This document shows positions 1-8,200 of a stretch of 64,000 nt of DNA, in pieces. The stretch's first letter is position 1; the number at the start of each line of letters is the position of its first letter. This DNA comes from Vicinamibacteria bacterium (GTDB lineage Bacteria; Acidobacteriota; Vicinamibacteria; Fen-336). Location of the stretch: positions 124,001 to 188,000 of the forward strand of contig JAMQGV010000017.1 of the NCBI GenBank assembly GCA_025994075.1, read 5' to 3'. Under the pieces are notes generated by a model. That model saw only the letters and a list, made by a program, of their open reading frames with translations, searched no databases and was not told the DNA's origin. Position numbers and translations under genes: made by a program.

Positions 1-1643
1 CCCACGTGCCCGCGATCCTGCGCGAGCAGGGAGCGCTGGCCGTGCCCGCCGACTGCTACCCGACCCGCGACGACGCGCCGGTCCTGCGCAGCGTGTTCTG
101 GAGCTCGGGGCAGCGGCTGCTGCGCGCGGCCCGCGACGTGCGCCATGCCAGCGACCAGTACGGGCTGTGGTGCTCCAACTACGCCTGCGGCCCGGACAGC
201 TTCCTGCTCCACCTGTTCGCCGACCTGATGCGCGGCAAGCCGTGGGCCGTGATCGAGACCGACGGCCACGCGGGCGACGCGGGGACCCGGACCCGGGTCG
301 AAGCGTTCCTGCACTGCGTGGGCGAGGATCGCCGAGCGCGCTCCGCTTCCCTGACGGCACCGGCGGCGCGTTCGCTGACCCGGCTCGACCCCGCGCCGAC
401 CCTGCTGCGAGCGCTCCACGACGAGGGACGCGTGGTGCTGCTGCCGCGGCTCGGCTCGGGCACCGAAGCGCTGGCGGCCTGCCTGCGCGGGCTCGGCGTG
501 GCGGCCGAGTGCCTGCCGGTGCCCGACCGGGCCGCGCTCGAGGCGGGCCGCCGCCACACGACCGGCAAGGAGTGCCTGCCGCTGGCGCTCACCCTGGGCA
601 GCGTGCTGCGGCGCGTGGAGCGGGCCGCGCCCGGAGAGCGGTTCGCGATGCTGATGCCGACCGCGCGCGGCCCGTGCCGCTTCGGCATGTACCACGCGGT
701 GGACCGCCTGGTCTTCGAGCGGCTCGGCCTCGCCTCGCGGGTGCGGCTGTGGACGCCCTCCGACGACGGCTACTTCGAGGGCGCGCCGGCTGGCCTCGCG
801 GCCCTCGTCTTCAGCGGCCTGATGGCCGCCGAGCTGCTGGAGGCGATGCGCTGCGACGCGCTGGCCGGCGCGCCCGACCCCGCGGCCGTGAGCGCGGCCC
901 ACGAGCGACGGCTGCGCGGATTGCTCGCCCATCTCGAGTGCGCGGCGGCCGGTGAAGTCGGCGCTCGCCACGCGCTGGCCGAGGTCGCGCGGGGCCGGCT
1001 CTTCGGCTGCGGGCCGTTCCTGCGCGAGACGGCGCGCGAGCTGGCGGCGTTGCGCGACCCGCGACCGCGGCCGGCCGTGCTCGTGGTCGGCGAGATCTAC
1101 GTGCGGCTCGACCCGTTCGCGACCGACGACCTGGTCCGTCGCCTGCTCGCGCGCGGCATCCGCGTGCGCATCGAGCCCGTCCATCCCTGGCTCGAGTACC
1201 AGGAGCACATCAACGCGCTGGTCGGCATCCCGCGCGATGCGGCCACCCGCTTCAGCGCCTTCATCCAGGCCCGGATCCAGGCTCGGGCCTGGCAGCTCGT
1301 GCGCCCGCCGTTCGGTTGGCCGCAGCCACCCTCCGCAGCCGCGGAACTGCGCGCCGCGGCGCCGTTCATCCGACACCAGCTCGAGGGCGAGCCCGCGCTG
1401 ACGCTGGGTGGCGCTCTGCACGCGTGGCGAGTCGGCGACCTCGACGGGGTGCTGAGCGTGGCGCCGCTCGAGTGCATGGCCGCGCGGGTCGCGGAGGCGC
1501 AGTTTCCCCACGCCGCGCCCGCCGACGACATGCACGTGCTCTGCCTGCAGCTCAACGGCGACCCGATCGACCCGGAGGCGCTCGACGCGTTCCTCTACGA
1601 GGTCGAGGCGCGCTTCGCGCGACGGGCGACGACGTCGTCGTAG
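1..1643 (+). CDS. 2-hydroxyacyl-CoA dehydratase activase, C-terminal part (5' truncated by window)
   Basis: The reading frame is open from the window edge, so the start lies upstream; the GTG at 6 is probably internal. About 546 codons are visible. The segment resembles the C-terminal DUF2229-type half of the very large (about 1400 residue) proteins in which a BadF/HgdC-like ATPase activase is joined to a dehydratase-like region. Recognisable pieces are GKECLPLALTLG around residue 190 and the signature GPCRFGMYH around 225, whose cysteines are typical of this family. Known members are thought to deliver electrons, driven by ATP, to an Fe-S dehydratase, but the role of these giant versions is not settled. 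The 3' end overlaps the convergent glycosyltransferase gene by 49 bp. The family call is fairly firm; the substrate is unknown. Confidence 0.75.
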   Translation, partial: HVPAILREQGALAVPADCYPTRDDAPVLRSVFWSSGQRLLRAARDVRHASDQYGLWCSNYACGPDSFLLHLFADLMRGKPWAVIETDGHAGDAGTRTRVEAFLHCVGEDRRARSASLTAPAARSLTRLDPAPTLLRALHDEGRVVLLPRLGSGTEALAACLRGLGVAAECLPVPDRAALEAGRRHTTGKECLPLALTLGSVLRRVERAAPGERFAMLMPTARGPCRFGMYHAVDRLVFERLGLASRVRLWTPSDDGYFEGAPAGLAALVFSGLMAAELLEAMRCDALAGAPDPAAVSAAHERRLRGLLAHLECAAAGEVGARHALAEVARGRLFGCGPFLRETARELAALRDPRPRPAVLVVGEIYVRLDPFATDDLVRRLLARGIRVRIEPVHPWLEYQEHINALVGIPRDAATRFSAFIQARIQARAWQLVRPPFGWPQPPSAAAELRAAAPFIRHQLEGEPALTLGGALHAWRVGDLDGVLSVAPLECMAARVAEAQFPHAAPADDMHVLCLQLNGDPIDPEALDAFLYEVEARFARRATTSS

Positions 1644-2716
1644 AGCGCCTCGAGCGCGCGGACCCGCTCGCGCAGGTCGTACTCGCGCTCCATCTTGAGC
1701 CGGCCCGCGGCGCCCCAGGCAGCCCGGCGCGCCGGGTCGCGCAGCAGCGCCGACAGGGCGTCGCCGAGCGCGCGCCAGTCGCCCTCGGCCACCAGAACGC
1801 CGGTCGCGCCGTCGTCCACGATCTCCGGCAGGCCGCCGTGGCGGGTCGCCAGCACCGGCACGCCGCAGGCCGCCGCCTCCTTGGCGACCATCAGCCCCGA
1901 GTCGCGATCTCCGTCGCGGGCAACGGCGCTCGGCGCGAGCAGGACCGCGGCACTCCGCAGCCGCTCGGCGACGGCGTCGTGCGACAGCGGACCCGGCAGC
2001 TCGACCCGGTCCGCGAGGCCGAGTTCCGCGATGCGGCGGCGGTACGCGCCGAGCAGGGGCCCGGCGCCGATCAGCGTGAGGCGCGCGTCGAGGCCGGCGG
2101 CCCGAGCGCGAGCGAACGCGCGCAGGCCGTCCTCGTGGCCCTTCTTCGGCACGAAGCGGCCGACCATCAGCACCCGCGGCGGGCCGGACGCCGGCGCGGG
2201 CGGCGGACGGAAGCGCTCGAGATCGACGCCGAGGCGGTGGACGACGACGCGATCCTGCGGGAAGCCGCGGCGCACCGCCTCGCGGGCGAGGTCGGCGCCT
2301 GCCGCGAGGAACAGCGCCGTCTCCTGCCACACCGCGCGGCGGCGCCACCCCCACGGCCACCACGCGGGCTCGGCCAGGCCTCCCGGCGCGGCGACGTCGC
2401 GCCCGTGCAGCGAGACGACGAGCGGCAGGCGGTGGCGGCGGGCGAACGGCAGCGCCCAGGCGGCGTTGTGGGCGAAGTGGGCGTGGAGCAGCTCGCAGCC
2501 GGCGAGCGCGCGATCGATCGCGCGGGCGCGGCCGAGCAGCGCCCGCGCCGGGGCGACGCGGACGATGTCGGGCCACGGGAGCGCCCCCACGGCCTGGCGC
2601 CCGAGGCACAGCACCGTGCCCCGCCAGCGCTCGTGCGCGCGCAGCTCGTCGTGGACGAAGGTCTCCGAAGGCGGCAGGAACACGTTGCGCCAGAGCGCGA
2701 AGCGGCGCGGCTCCAA
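1595..2716 (-). CDS. GT-B glycosyltransferase, family 4 (WcaL-like)
   Basis: A 373-residue cytoplasmic glycosyltransferase with the two-Rossmann GT-B fold. The N-terminal acceptor half has the SETFVHDEL motif (residues about 17-25), which is common in WcaL/colanic-acid type enzymes, followed by LLHAHFAHN and SLHGRDV. The C-terminal donor half has VGRFVPKKG and the E-x7-E type motif SGLMVAKEAA...GGLPEIV, which binds the nucleotide sugar. It starts with ATG, 4 bp after the secreted TPR-like gene, and follows a CDP-alcohol phosphatidyltransferase. The three genes look like one operon for a glycosylated lipid or polymer. Donor and acceptor sugars cannot be read from the sequence. Its tail overlaps the convergent activase gene. 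Confidence 0.88.
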   Translation of the reverse strand: MEPRRFALWRNVFLPPSETFVHDELRAHERWRGTVLCLGRQAVGALPWPDIVRVAPARALLGRARAIDRALAGCELLHAHFAHNAAWALPFARRHRLPLVVSLHGRDVAAPGGLAEPAWWPWGWRRRAVWQETALFLAAGADLAREAVRRGFPQDRVVVHRLGVDLERFRPPPAPASGPPRVLMVGRFVPKKGHEDGLRAFARARAAGLDARLTLIGAGPLLGAYRRRIAELGLADRVELPGPLSHDAVAERLRSAAVLLAPSAVARDGDRDSGLMVAKEAAACGVPVLATRHGGLPEIVDDGATGVLVAEGDWRALGDALSALLRDPARRAAWGAAGRLKMEREYDLRERVRALEALYDDVVARRAKRASTS

Positions 2717-2720
2717 CGCC

Positions 2721-3437
2721 TCAGCCCTCGTCCAGCTCGCGCAGGCTGGTGTCGATGCGGCGGTCGCAGTCGAGGGCGCGCTGGATCAGCTTCTTGAGCG
2801 CGTCGCCGTCGCGGGCGAGCCGCGCCTCCAGCTCCGGGTGGCCCGGGAAGCGGCGCAGCCCCTCCTGCCAGAGAGCGCGGGCCTCGGCGCGGCGGCCGGC
2901 CCGATAGTGATAGGCGTCGCCCAGCGTCACGTAGGTGAGCGCGTGGTAACGGCGCGGCGGCGCGGAGCGCTGCAGGGCGAGCGCCGCCTCGAGGTCGCGG
3001 ATCGCGCGCGGCGCGACGCCGAACACGCGCGGGTAGAAGAGCCCGACCCGGCCGCGCAGGTAGTGGGCGACGTCGGAGCGCTCGAGATCGAGGGCCCGCG
3101 CCAGCCGCTCCGACGCGCGGCGCCCCAGCAGGCCCTGCTTCAGGTTGCTGCGGCCGGGGATGTCGTCGATCGCCGCGAGCGCCGCGTTGACCCAGGCGTT
3201 GGCCACCCGCGGGTGGCGCTTCGCGAGCGCGTCGAGGAAGCGCGACGCGCGCGCGACCTGGCCGCAGCGGATCGCCTCCGGGCGATAGTCGGCGGCGACC
3301 CGCAGGTCGGCCGGCGCCGCCGCGACGGCGGCCTCGCTGCGCGCGAGGGCGTCGTCGCAGCCCGGGGTCCCGCCGCCGAGGGCCGGCATCGCGAGCAGCG
3401 TCGCGGCCAGCGCCGCCGACGGCCAGCGCTCACGCAC
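2721..3437 (-). CDS. secreted TPR-like hypothetical protein
   Basis: A 238-residue protein starting with GTG. An N-terminal signal sequence (RERWPSAALAATLLAMPALG) suggests export. The rest is alpha-helical with tetratricopeptide-like character: residues 60-115 and a clearer TPR near 165-200 (YVTLGDAYHYRAGRRAEARA, then the LRRFPGHPELEARL helix). Such proteins are usually scaffolds. No enzymatic motif is visible. The start overlaps the end of the CDP-alcohol phosphatidyltransferase gene by 8 bp and the end lies 4 bp before the glycosyltransferase gene, so co-expression with both is likely. The specific role is unknown. Confidence 0.75.
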   Translation of the reverse strand: MRERWPSAALAATLLAMPALGGGTPGCDDALARSEAAVAAAPADLRVAADYRPEAIRCGQVARASRFLDALAKRHPRVANAWVNAALAAIDDIPGRSNLKQGLLGRRASERLARALDLERSDVAHYLRGRVGLFYPRVFGVAPRAIRDLEAALALQRSAPPRRYHALTYVTLGDAYHYRAGRRAEARALWQEGLRRFPGHPELEARLARDGDALKKLIQRALDCDRRIDTSLRELDEG

Positions 3438-4600
3438 GATCGGGCCCGGGAGCGGCGATGCGCCGGCGCAGCGCGAGCGCGGCGAAGGTCACGATCGTCA
3501 CGCCCATCGCCAGCGCGGTGCCGACCAGCGCCAGCCACGCGACACCCGCGAGGGCGAAGAGCATGAAGCCGAGCGCGTAGGCGTCGTGCTTGACGAGCGG
3601 CTGCAGGCGGCCGACGAGGCGGCCGCCCGGCAGCGCGTGCAGCTCGGCCGAGTCGCGGGTCGGCTCCAGCGCGAGCAGGCTGGTGGCGCCGATCTGCAGG
3701 AGCTTCGCGTACAGGAAGCCGACCGCGACGAGCACCAGGGCGACGGCGAGGATGCCGGTGGCGACGAGCGCCGGCGGGCCGCCCGCGCGCGCGGTGCCGG
3801 CGGTCACGCCCGCGAGGTAGAGCACGGTGGTCGCGTCGTCGCAGATCGTGTCGAGCCACTCTCCGCGGCGGGTGCCGAGGTGCTTGAGCCGCGCCAGCTC
3901 GCCGTCGACGCCGTCGAGCACGCTGGCCGCCTGGTAGAGGACGCCGCCCGCCGCGAACCCCGCGCAAGAGCCCTGCGCGGAACAGAAGGCGGCCGCGACG
4001 CCGCAGCCGAGCGCTACCGCGGTCATCGCGTCGGGCGACACCGGCAGCGGCGCCAGCAGCCGGGTCAGCCGCAGCGAAAGCGGCCGGTTGAAACGGCGCG
4101 AGACCCAGCCGTCGGTCGGCTTCACGAGGCCGGCGAAGAGCGCGTCCTCGAAGCGCGTGCGGCCCGCGGCCCTGTCGAGGCGCTCGACCCACAGGCCCGG
4201 CGGCAGCGGTTCCGGCGCCAGCGGGCCGCCGCCTGGCGGTCGCCAGCGCAACCCGACGGCGGTGCCGGCGGCGTCGACGTACTCGCCGGGCCGACCGAGG
4301 ACCCGGGCCCAGAGCGCGGGATGCGGCGCGCGGCCCCCGTCCAGCTCGAGGCGCGCGACGGACGGATCGGGCGCGTCCCAGCGCACCGCGGGCAGTCGCG
4401 GATCGGATGCGGGCAGGCGCACGCCGAGTTCGACGAGCGAACCCCGGCCCGGCCCGCCGACGAGGTGGGCCTGGCGCACGCCCGCGGCCCGCCGCGGCCA
4501 CCAGCAGGCGCTGCAGCACCGGGACTCCCGCGAGCGGCTCCCGCCACCAGTCGGGCGCGAGACCTGCGGGAGCGTCGAGCTGGAACAGGGCGAGGGTCAC
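3430..4600 (-). CDS. CDP-alcohol phosphatidyltransferase with N-terminal NTP-transferase-like domain; apparent frameshift near 4480-4500
   Basis: An integral membrane enzyme that moves a phospho-alcohol from a CDP-activated donor. The CDP-AP signature DG-x2-AR-x8-G-x3-D-x3-D is complete (DGELAR, then G, D, D, about residues 190-212 of the long open frame), followed by several membrane helices. The longest open frame begins at GTG 4479 (349 aa), but its N-terminus starts abruptly inside a domain. The preceding 40 codons lie in the next frame, starting from GTG 4600 (V-TLALFQLDAPAGLAPDWW... GVPVLQRLLVAAAG). Removing one G from the GGG run restores the continuous ...LLVAAAGRGVRQAHLVGG. The N-terminal region resembles the nucleotidyltransferase half of bifunctional IPC/DIPP-type enzymes. 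Either a real mutation or a base error could explain this. It is the first gene of the operon with the TPR-like and GT4 genes. Confidence 0.8.
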
Positions 4601-4654
4601 GGCGCGGGCCTTGCTTGATCCAGGACAGCAACCGCCGGGCCAGCGCTCCCCGCA

Positions 4655-5866
4655 ATGCCTTCGCCATCCTCCCCGATCCCGCCGGCTTCGCACGGCCTTC
4701 GCCCGCCGCCGCTGGCGATCGTCAGCGACGAGCGTTTCCCCAGCCACCACACGGACACCGAGCAGATCGTCAAGACCGCGGCGGCCCTGGCACGGGCCGG
4801 TGTCGACGTGCTGCTGGTCGCGCCCCGGCGCTGGCGCACGTGGCGCCAGCCGGCCGCCGAGCGGATGGCGCGAGTCGCGCGGGCCTATCACCTGGACGCG
4901 GCGCCGCCGCTGTGCGAGGTGCCCGGCCCGCCGTCGAGCATGCGCGGCCTCGTCAAGCCGTTCCACGCACTGGCGGGCGTGCTGGCCGCGCGCCGCCGCG
5001 GCCGGCGCCTGATCGTGACGCGGAACCTCGGCGCCGCCCTCGTCGCGCTCGCGTTCGGCTGCCGGGTCTGGTTCGACACCTACAAGCCGCTGCCCGACCG
5101 GCACCCCCTGTGGGCCCGGCTGTTCCGCCGGCTGGCCCGGCACCCGGGCTTCGCGGGCGTCACCACCCACTCCGCCTTCGCCCGCGACGCCTTCGTGCGC
5201 GCGGGACTGCCGGCGGGGCGGGTGCACCGGGTGCTGAACGGACACGAACCGGGCGACCTCGAGCCGCGCCTGACGCGGGCGGAAGCGCGCGAGCGGCTCG
5301 GCTGGGACCCGGACGCGTTCGTCGCGGTCTACGCGGGCCACTGCCGTCCCGGAAAGGGGCTCGGCGTCGTGATCGACGGCGCGGCGCGGGTGGGCGGGCT
5401 GGAGCTCGCCTTCGTCGGCGCCCAGCCGGCCGAAGCGGAGTGGCTGCGCGCGCGCGCAGGCGAGGCCGGCCTGCACTGCCGCTGCGACGGCTGGCTCGCC
5501 GCTCCCGAGCTGGCGCTGCGCCTGCACGCCGCGGACGTGCTGGTCGTGCCGCCGGCGGCGGCCCCGCTGCGCACGATCGGCGACACGGTGCTGCCGATGA
5601 AGCTGTTCCTGTACCTGGCCGCGGGGCGGCCGATCGTGGCGCCGCGGCTGCCCGACTGCGCCGAACTGCTCGTCGACGAGCACAACGCCCTGCTCCTCGC
5701 GCCCGACGACCCCGCGGCGCTGGCGGCGGCCCTCGTCCGGCTCCGCGCCGACCGCGCGCTCGCCGCGCGCCTCGCGGCCGCGGCCCGCGCCGACGGCACC
5801 GAACTCACCTGGGACGCGCGCGCGGCCCGCCTCGCCGCCCTCTTCGCCGCCGCCGACGGATCGTGA
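4655..5866 (+). CDS. GT-B glycosyltransferase, family 4-like
   Basis: A 403-residue protein with two Rossmann-type halves. The N-terminal half starts LAIVSDERFPSHHTDTEQ and includes VWFDTYKPLPDRHP. The donor half contains AVYAGHCRPGKGL (residues about 225-240), then LPMKLFLYLAAGRPIVAP and LLVDEHNALL, the acidic E-x-N region typical of GT4 enzymes. No signal or membrane segment is evident, so a cytoplasmic enzyme acting on an activated sugar is expected. It is divergent from the CDP-alcohol phosphatidyltransferase gene about 55 bp away. No Shine-Dalgarno sequence is obvious before the ATG. The sugar specificity cannot be read. Confidence 0.83.
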   Translation: MPSPSSPIPPASHGLRPPPLAIVSDERFPSHHTDTEQIVKTAAALARAGVDVLLVAPRRWRTWRQPAAERMARVARAYHLDAAPPLCEVPGPPSSMRGLVKPFHALAGVLAARRRGRRLIVTRNLGAALVALAFGCRVWFDTYKPLPDRHPLWARLFRRLARHPGFAGVTTHSAFARDAFVRAGLPAGRVHRVLNGHEPGDLEPRLTRAEARERLGWDPDAFVAVYAGHCRPGKGLGVVIDGAARVGGLELAFVGAQPAEAEWLRARAGEAGLHCRCDGWLAAPELALRLHAADVLVVPPAAAPLRTIGDTVLPMKLFLYLAAGRPIVAPRLPDCAELLVDEHNALLLAPDDPAALAAALVRLRADRALAARLAAAARADGTELTWDARAARLAALFAAADGS

Positions 5867-5967
5867 CGAGCCCGGGTGCAGGCCGCGGCAGCGCGGCGTA
5901 TCCTCGTACGGTCTTCTGGACGCGCCTTTCCCCGCGCGCCCGCCCTACTTCACCAGGAGGTCCATCG

Positions 5968-8151
5968 ATGCGCTTCTTCCGCTCGGCCTCCACCGTCCTT
6001 CTCTGCGCCGCCCTCGCCCCGCTCGCGGTCGCCGACGAAGGGATGTGGATGCCCCAGCAGGTTCCCCAGCTCGCCGAGAGGCTCAAGGCGCTCGGCTTCG
6101 AGGGCGATCCCGCCCAGTTCGCCGACCTGACCGGCTTCCCGATGGGGGCCGTCGTCTCGCTCGGCGGCTGCACCGCGTCGTTCGTGTCCGACGAGGGCCT
6201 GATCGTCACCAACCACCACTGCGTCACCGGCGCGCTGCAGTACAACTCGACCCCCGAGCGCAACCTGCTGGTCGACGGGTTCCTGGCGAAGACCCGCGCC
6301 GAGGAACTGCCGATCGGGCCCGGCTCGCGGGTGTTCGTGACCACCGCGGTCACCGACGTCACCGCCGAGATCCGCGGCAAGCTGCCGCCGAAGATCGCGG
6401 ACGCCGCGCTCGACCGGCTGCTCGAGCGGCGGATCAAGACCCGCGTCGCCGCCTGCGAAGCCGGTGGCGGCAAGCGCTGCGTGGTGGCGCCGTTCTTCGG
6501 CGGCAAGAGCTACTACGAGATCGCGCAGATGGAGATCCGCGACGTGCGGCTCGTCTACGCGCCGGCCGAGGGCATCGGCAACTTCGGCGGCGAGACCGAC
6601 AACTGGCGCTGGCCGCGGCACACGGGCGACTGGTCGTTCTACCGCGCCTACGTCGCCCCGGACGGCTCGCCGGCGACCTTCGCCGCGACCAACGTGCCCT
6701 ACAAGCCGAAGCACCGCCTGCGGGTGTCGCCCAAGGGCGCCTCGCCGGGCGAAGTGATCTTCGTGGCCGGCTACCCGGGCCGCACCCAGCGCCACATGAC
6801 GTTCGAAGAGGTGCGCGAGGTGGTGAACTGGCAGTTGCCGCGCTCGATCCGGCTGGCGAAGGAGCAGATCGCGCTGCTCGAGGAGCTGGCGAAGCAGGAC
6901 AAGGCGCTGGCGATCAAGGCCGCCGGCCGCCTGCAGGGCCTCAACAACGGCCTCACCAACCAGAGCGGCGTGCTCGAGGGCATGACCAGGGGCGGCGCGC
7001 TGGCGCAGAAGGAGAAGCTGCAGCAGGAGCTCCAGGCCTGGATCGCGGCCGATCCCGCCCGCACCGCGAAGTACGGCGGCGCGCTCGACACGCTGGCGAA
7101 GATGCAGGCCGAGGCGGAGAAGACGCGCGAGCGCAACGCGTGGCTCGGCGGGCTCGCGATGTCCTCGACCTACCTCTCCGCAGCCAACAGCCTCTATCGG
7201 CTCTCGCTGGAGCGCGGCAAGAAGGACGACCTCGACCGCGACGAGGGCTACCAGCAGCGCGACTGGGTCCGCCTCAAGGAGGCCCAGGAGCGGATGCAGC
7301 GCACGATCGACCCGCGGCTCGACCGCGTGCTGTTCCGCTGGGCGCTGCTCCACGTCGCCGAGCTGCCCGCCGACCAGCGCATCGCGCCGATCGACGCTGC
7401 CGCCGGCCTCACGCCGGGGATGGCGAAGGCCGACGCCGAGAAGGCGATCGACGGCTGGCTCGACAAGATGTACGCCGGGACGAAGATGGCCGACAAGGAC
7501 TTCCGGCTGTCGCTGTTCGAGAAGCCGGCGAAGGAAGTGGCCGCGACGCAGGACACCTTCCTCTCGCTCGCGGTCGCGATGCACCCGATGCTCGAGGCCC
7601 AGCGCGAGGCCGGCCGCGCCCGCTCCGGCGCCTACGCCCGCGTCCGTCCCGTCTACATGGAGGCGCTGATCGAGAAGGCCGGCGGCCTGGTCGCGCCCGA
7701 CGCCAACTCCACGCTGCGCGTCACCTACGGCGTGGTCAAGGGCGTCGACGGCAAGGACGGCATCTGGCTGAAGCCGCAGACCACGCTCAAGGGCATCGAG
7801 CAGAAGCACACGGGCGAAGGCGAGTTCGACGCCCCCGACACCCAGTTGAAGGCGATCCAGGCGCTGCGCGCCGGCAAGGCGACGCCGTACCTCGACCCGA
7901 AGCTGGGCGACGTGCCGATCGACTTCCTGTCGACCGTGGACACCACGGGCGGCAACTCGGGCTCGCCGACGCTCAACGCCAAGGGCGAGCTGGTCGGCCT
8001 GCTGTTCGACGGCACCTACGACTCGGTGGCGTCGAACTACCTCTACGAGCCGGTGGGCACCCGCTCGATCCACGTCGACAGCCGCTACCTGCTGTGGACG
8101 ATGGTCGAGGTCGACGGCGCCTCCCACCTCGTCGAGGAGATGAACCGCTAG
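5968..8151 (+). CDS. S46 family dipeptidyl-peptidase (DPP7/DPP11 type)
   Basis: A 727-residue periplasmic serine peptidase that removes dipeptides from the N-termini of peptides, the usual length for the family. The start is fixed by AGGAGG at 5955-5960 and by a signal peptide (cleavage after PLAVADEG). The catalytic triad is visible: His in TNHHC (83/84), Asp in WPRHTGDW (D221), and Ser in GGNSGSP (S664). Eighteen residues after this Ser lies Gly682 (LLFDGTYD). In DPP11 this position is Arg and selects Asp/Glu at P1, whereas DPP7 has Gly and prefers hydrophobic residues, so DPP7-like specificity is inferred. It is monocistronic and converges with the M64 peptidase gene across a strong hairpin. 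Confidence 0.95.
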   Translation: MRFFRSASTVLLCAALAPLAVADEGMWMPQQVPQLAERLKALGFEGDPAQFADLTGFPMGAVVSLGGCTASFVSDEGLIVTNHHCVTGALQYNSTPERNLLVDGFLAKTRAEELPIGPGSRVFVTTAVTDVTAEIRGKLPPKIADAALDRLLERRIKTRVAACEAGGGKRCVVAPFFGGKSYYEIAQMEIRDVRLVYAPAEGIGNFGGETDNWRWPRHTGDWSFYRAYVAPDGSPATFAATNVPYKPKHRLRVSPKGASPGEVIFVAGYPGRTQRHMTFEEVREVVNWQLPRSIRLAKEQIALLEELAKQDKALAIKAAGRLQGLNNGLTNQSGVLEGMTRGGALAQKEKLQQELQAWIAADPARTAKYGGALDTLAKMQAEAEKTRERNAWLGGLAMSSTYLSAANSLYRLSLERGKKDDLDRDEGYQQRDWVRLKEAQERMQRTIDPRLDRVLFRWALLHVAELPADQRIAPIDAAAGLTPGMAKADAEKAIDGWLDKMYAGTKMADKDFRLSLFEKPAKEVAATQDTFLSLAVAMHPMLEAQREAGRARSGAYARVRPVYMEALIEKAGGLVAPDANSTLRVTYGVVKGVDGKDGIWLKPQTTLKGIEQKHTGEGEFDAPDTQLKAIQALRAGKATPYLDPKLGDVPIDFLSTVDTTGGNSGSPTLNAKGELVGLLFDGTYDSVASNYLYEPVGTRSIHVDSRYLLWTMVEVDGASHLVEEMNR

Positions 8152-8164
8152 CCGCTTTCCGGGC

Positions 8165-8200
8165 GCGGGGTCGCGGACCTGGCCGGGTCCGTGGCCCCGC
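8165..8200. terminator. hairpin between convergent peptidase genes
   Basis: The arms GCGGGGTCGCGGACC (8165-8179) and GGTCCGTGGCCCCGC (8186-8200) pair over 15 positions, with two G-T wobbles, around a 6-nt loop. The hairpin lies 13 bp after the S46 stop codon and touches the M64 stop codon, so it can serve both strands. No T-run follows, so it may act as a processing or pausing barrier rather than a classic intrinsic terminator. Confidence 0.75.

Noticed and set aside
3586-5967. Upstream part of the 1521-codon frame that contains the S46 gene
   Set aside because: It lies antisense or in a shifted frame over other genes; the real start is ATG 5968 with AGGAGG and a signal peptide.
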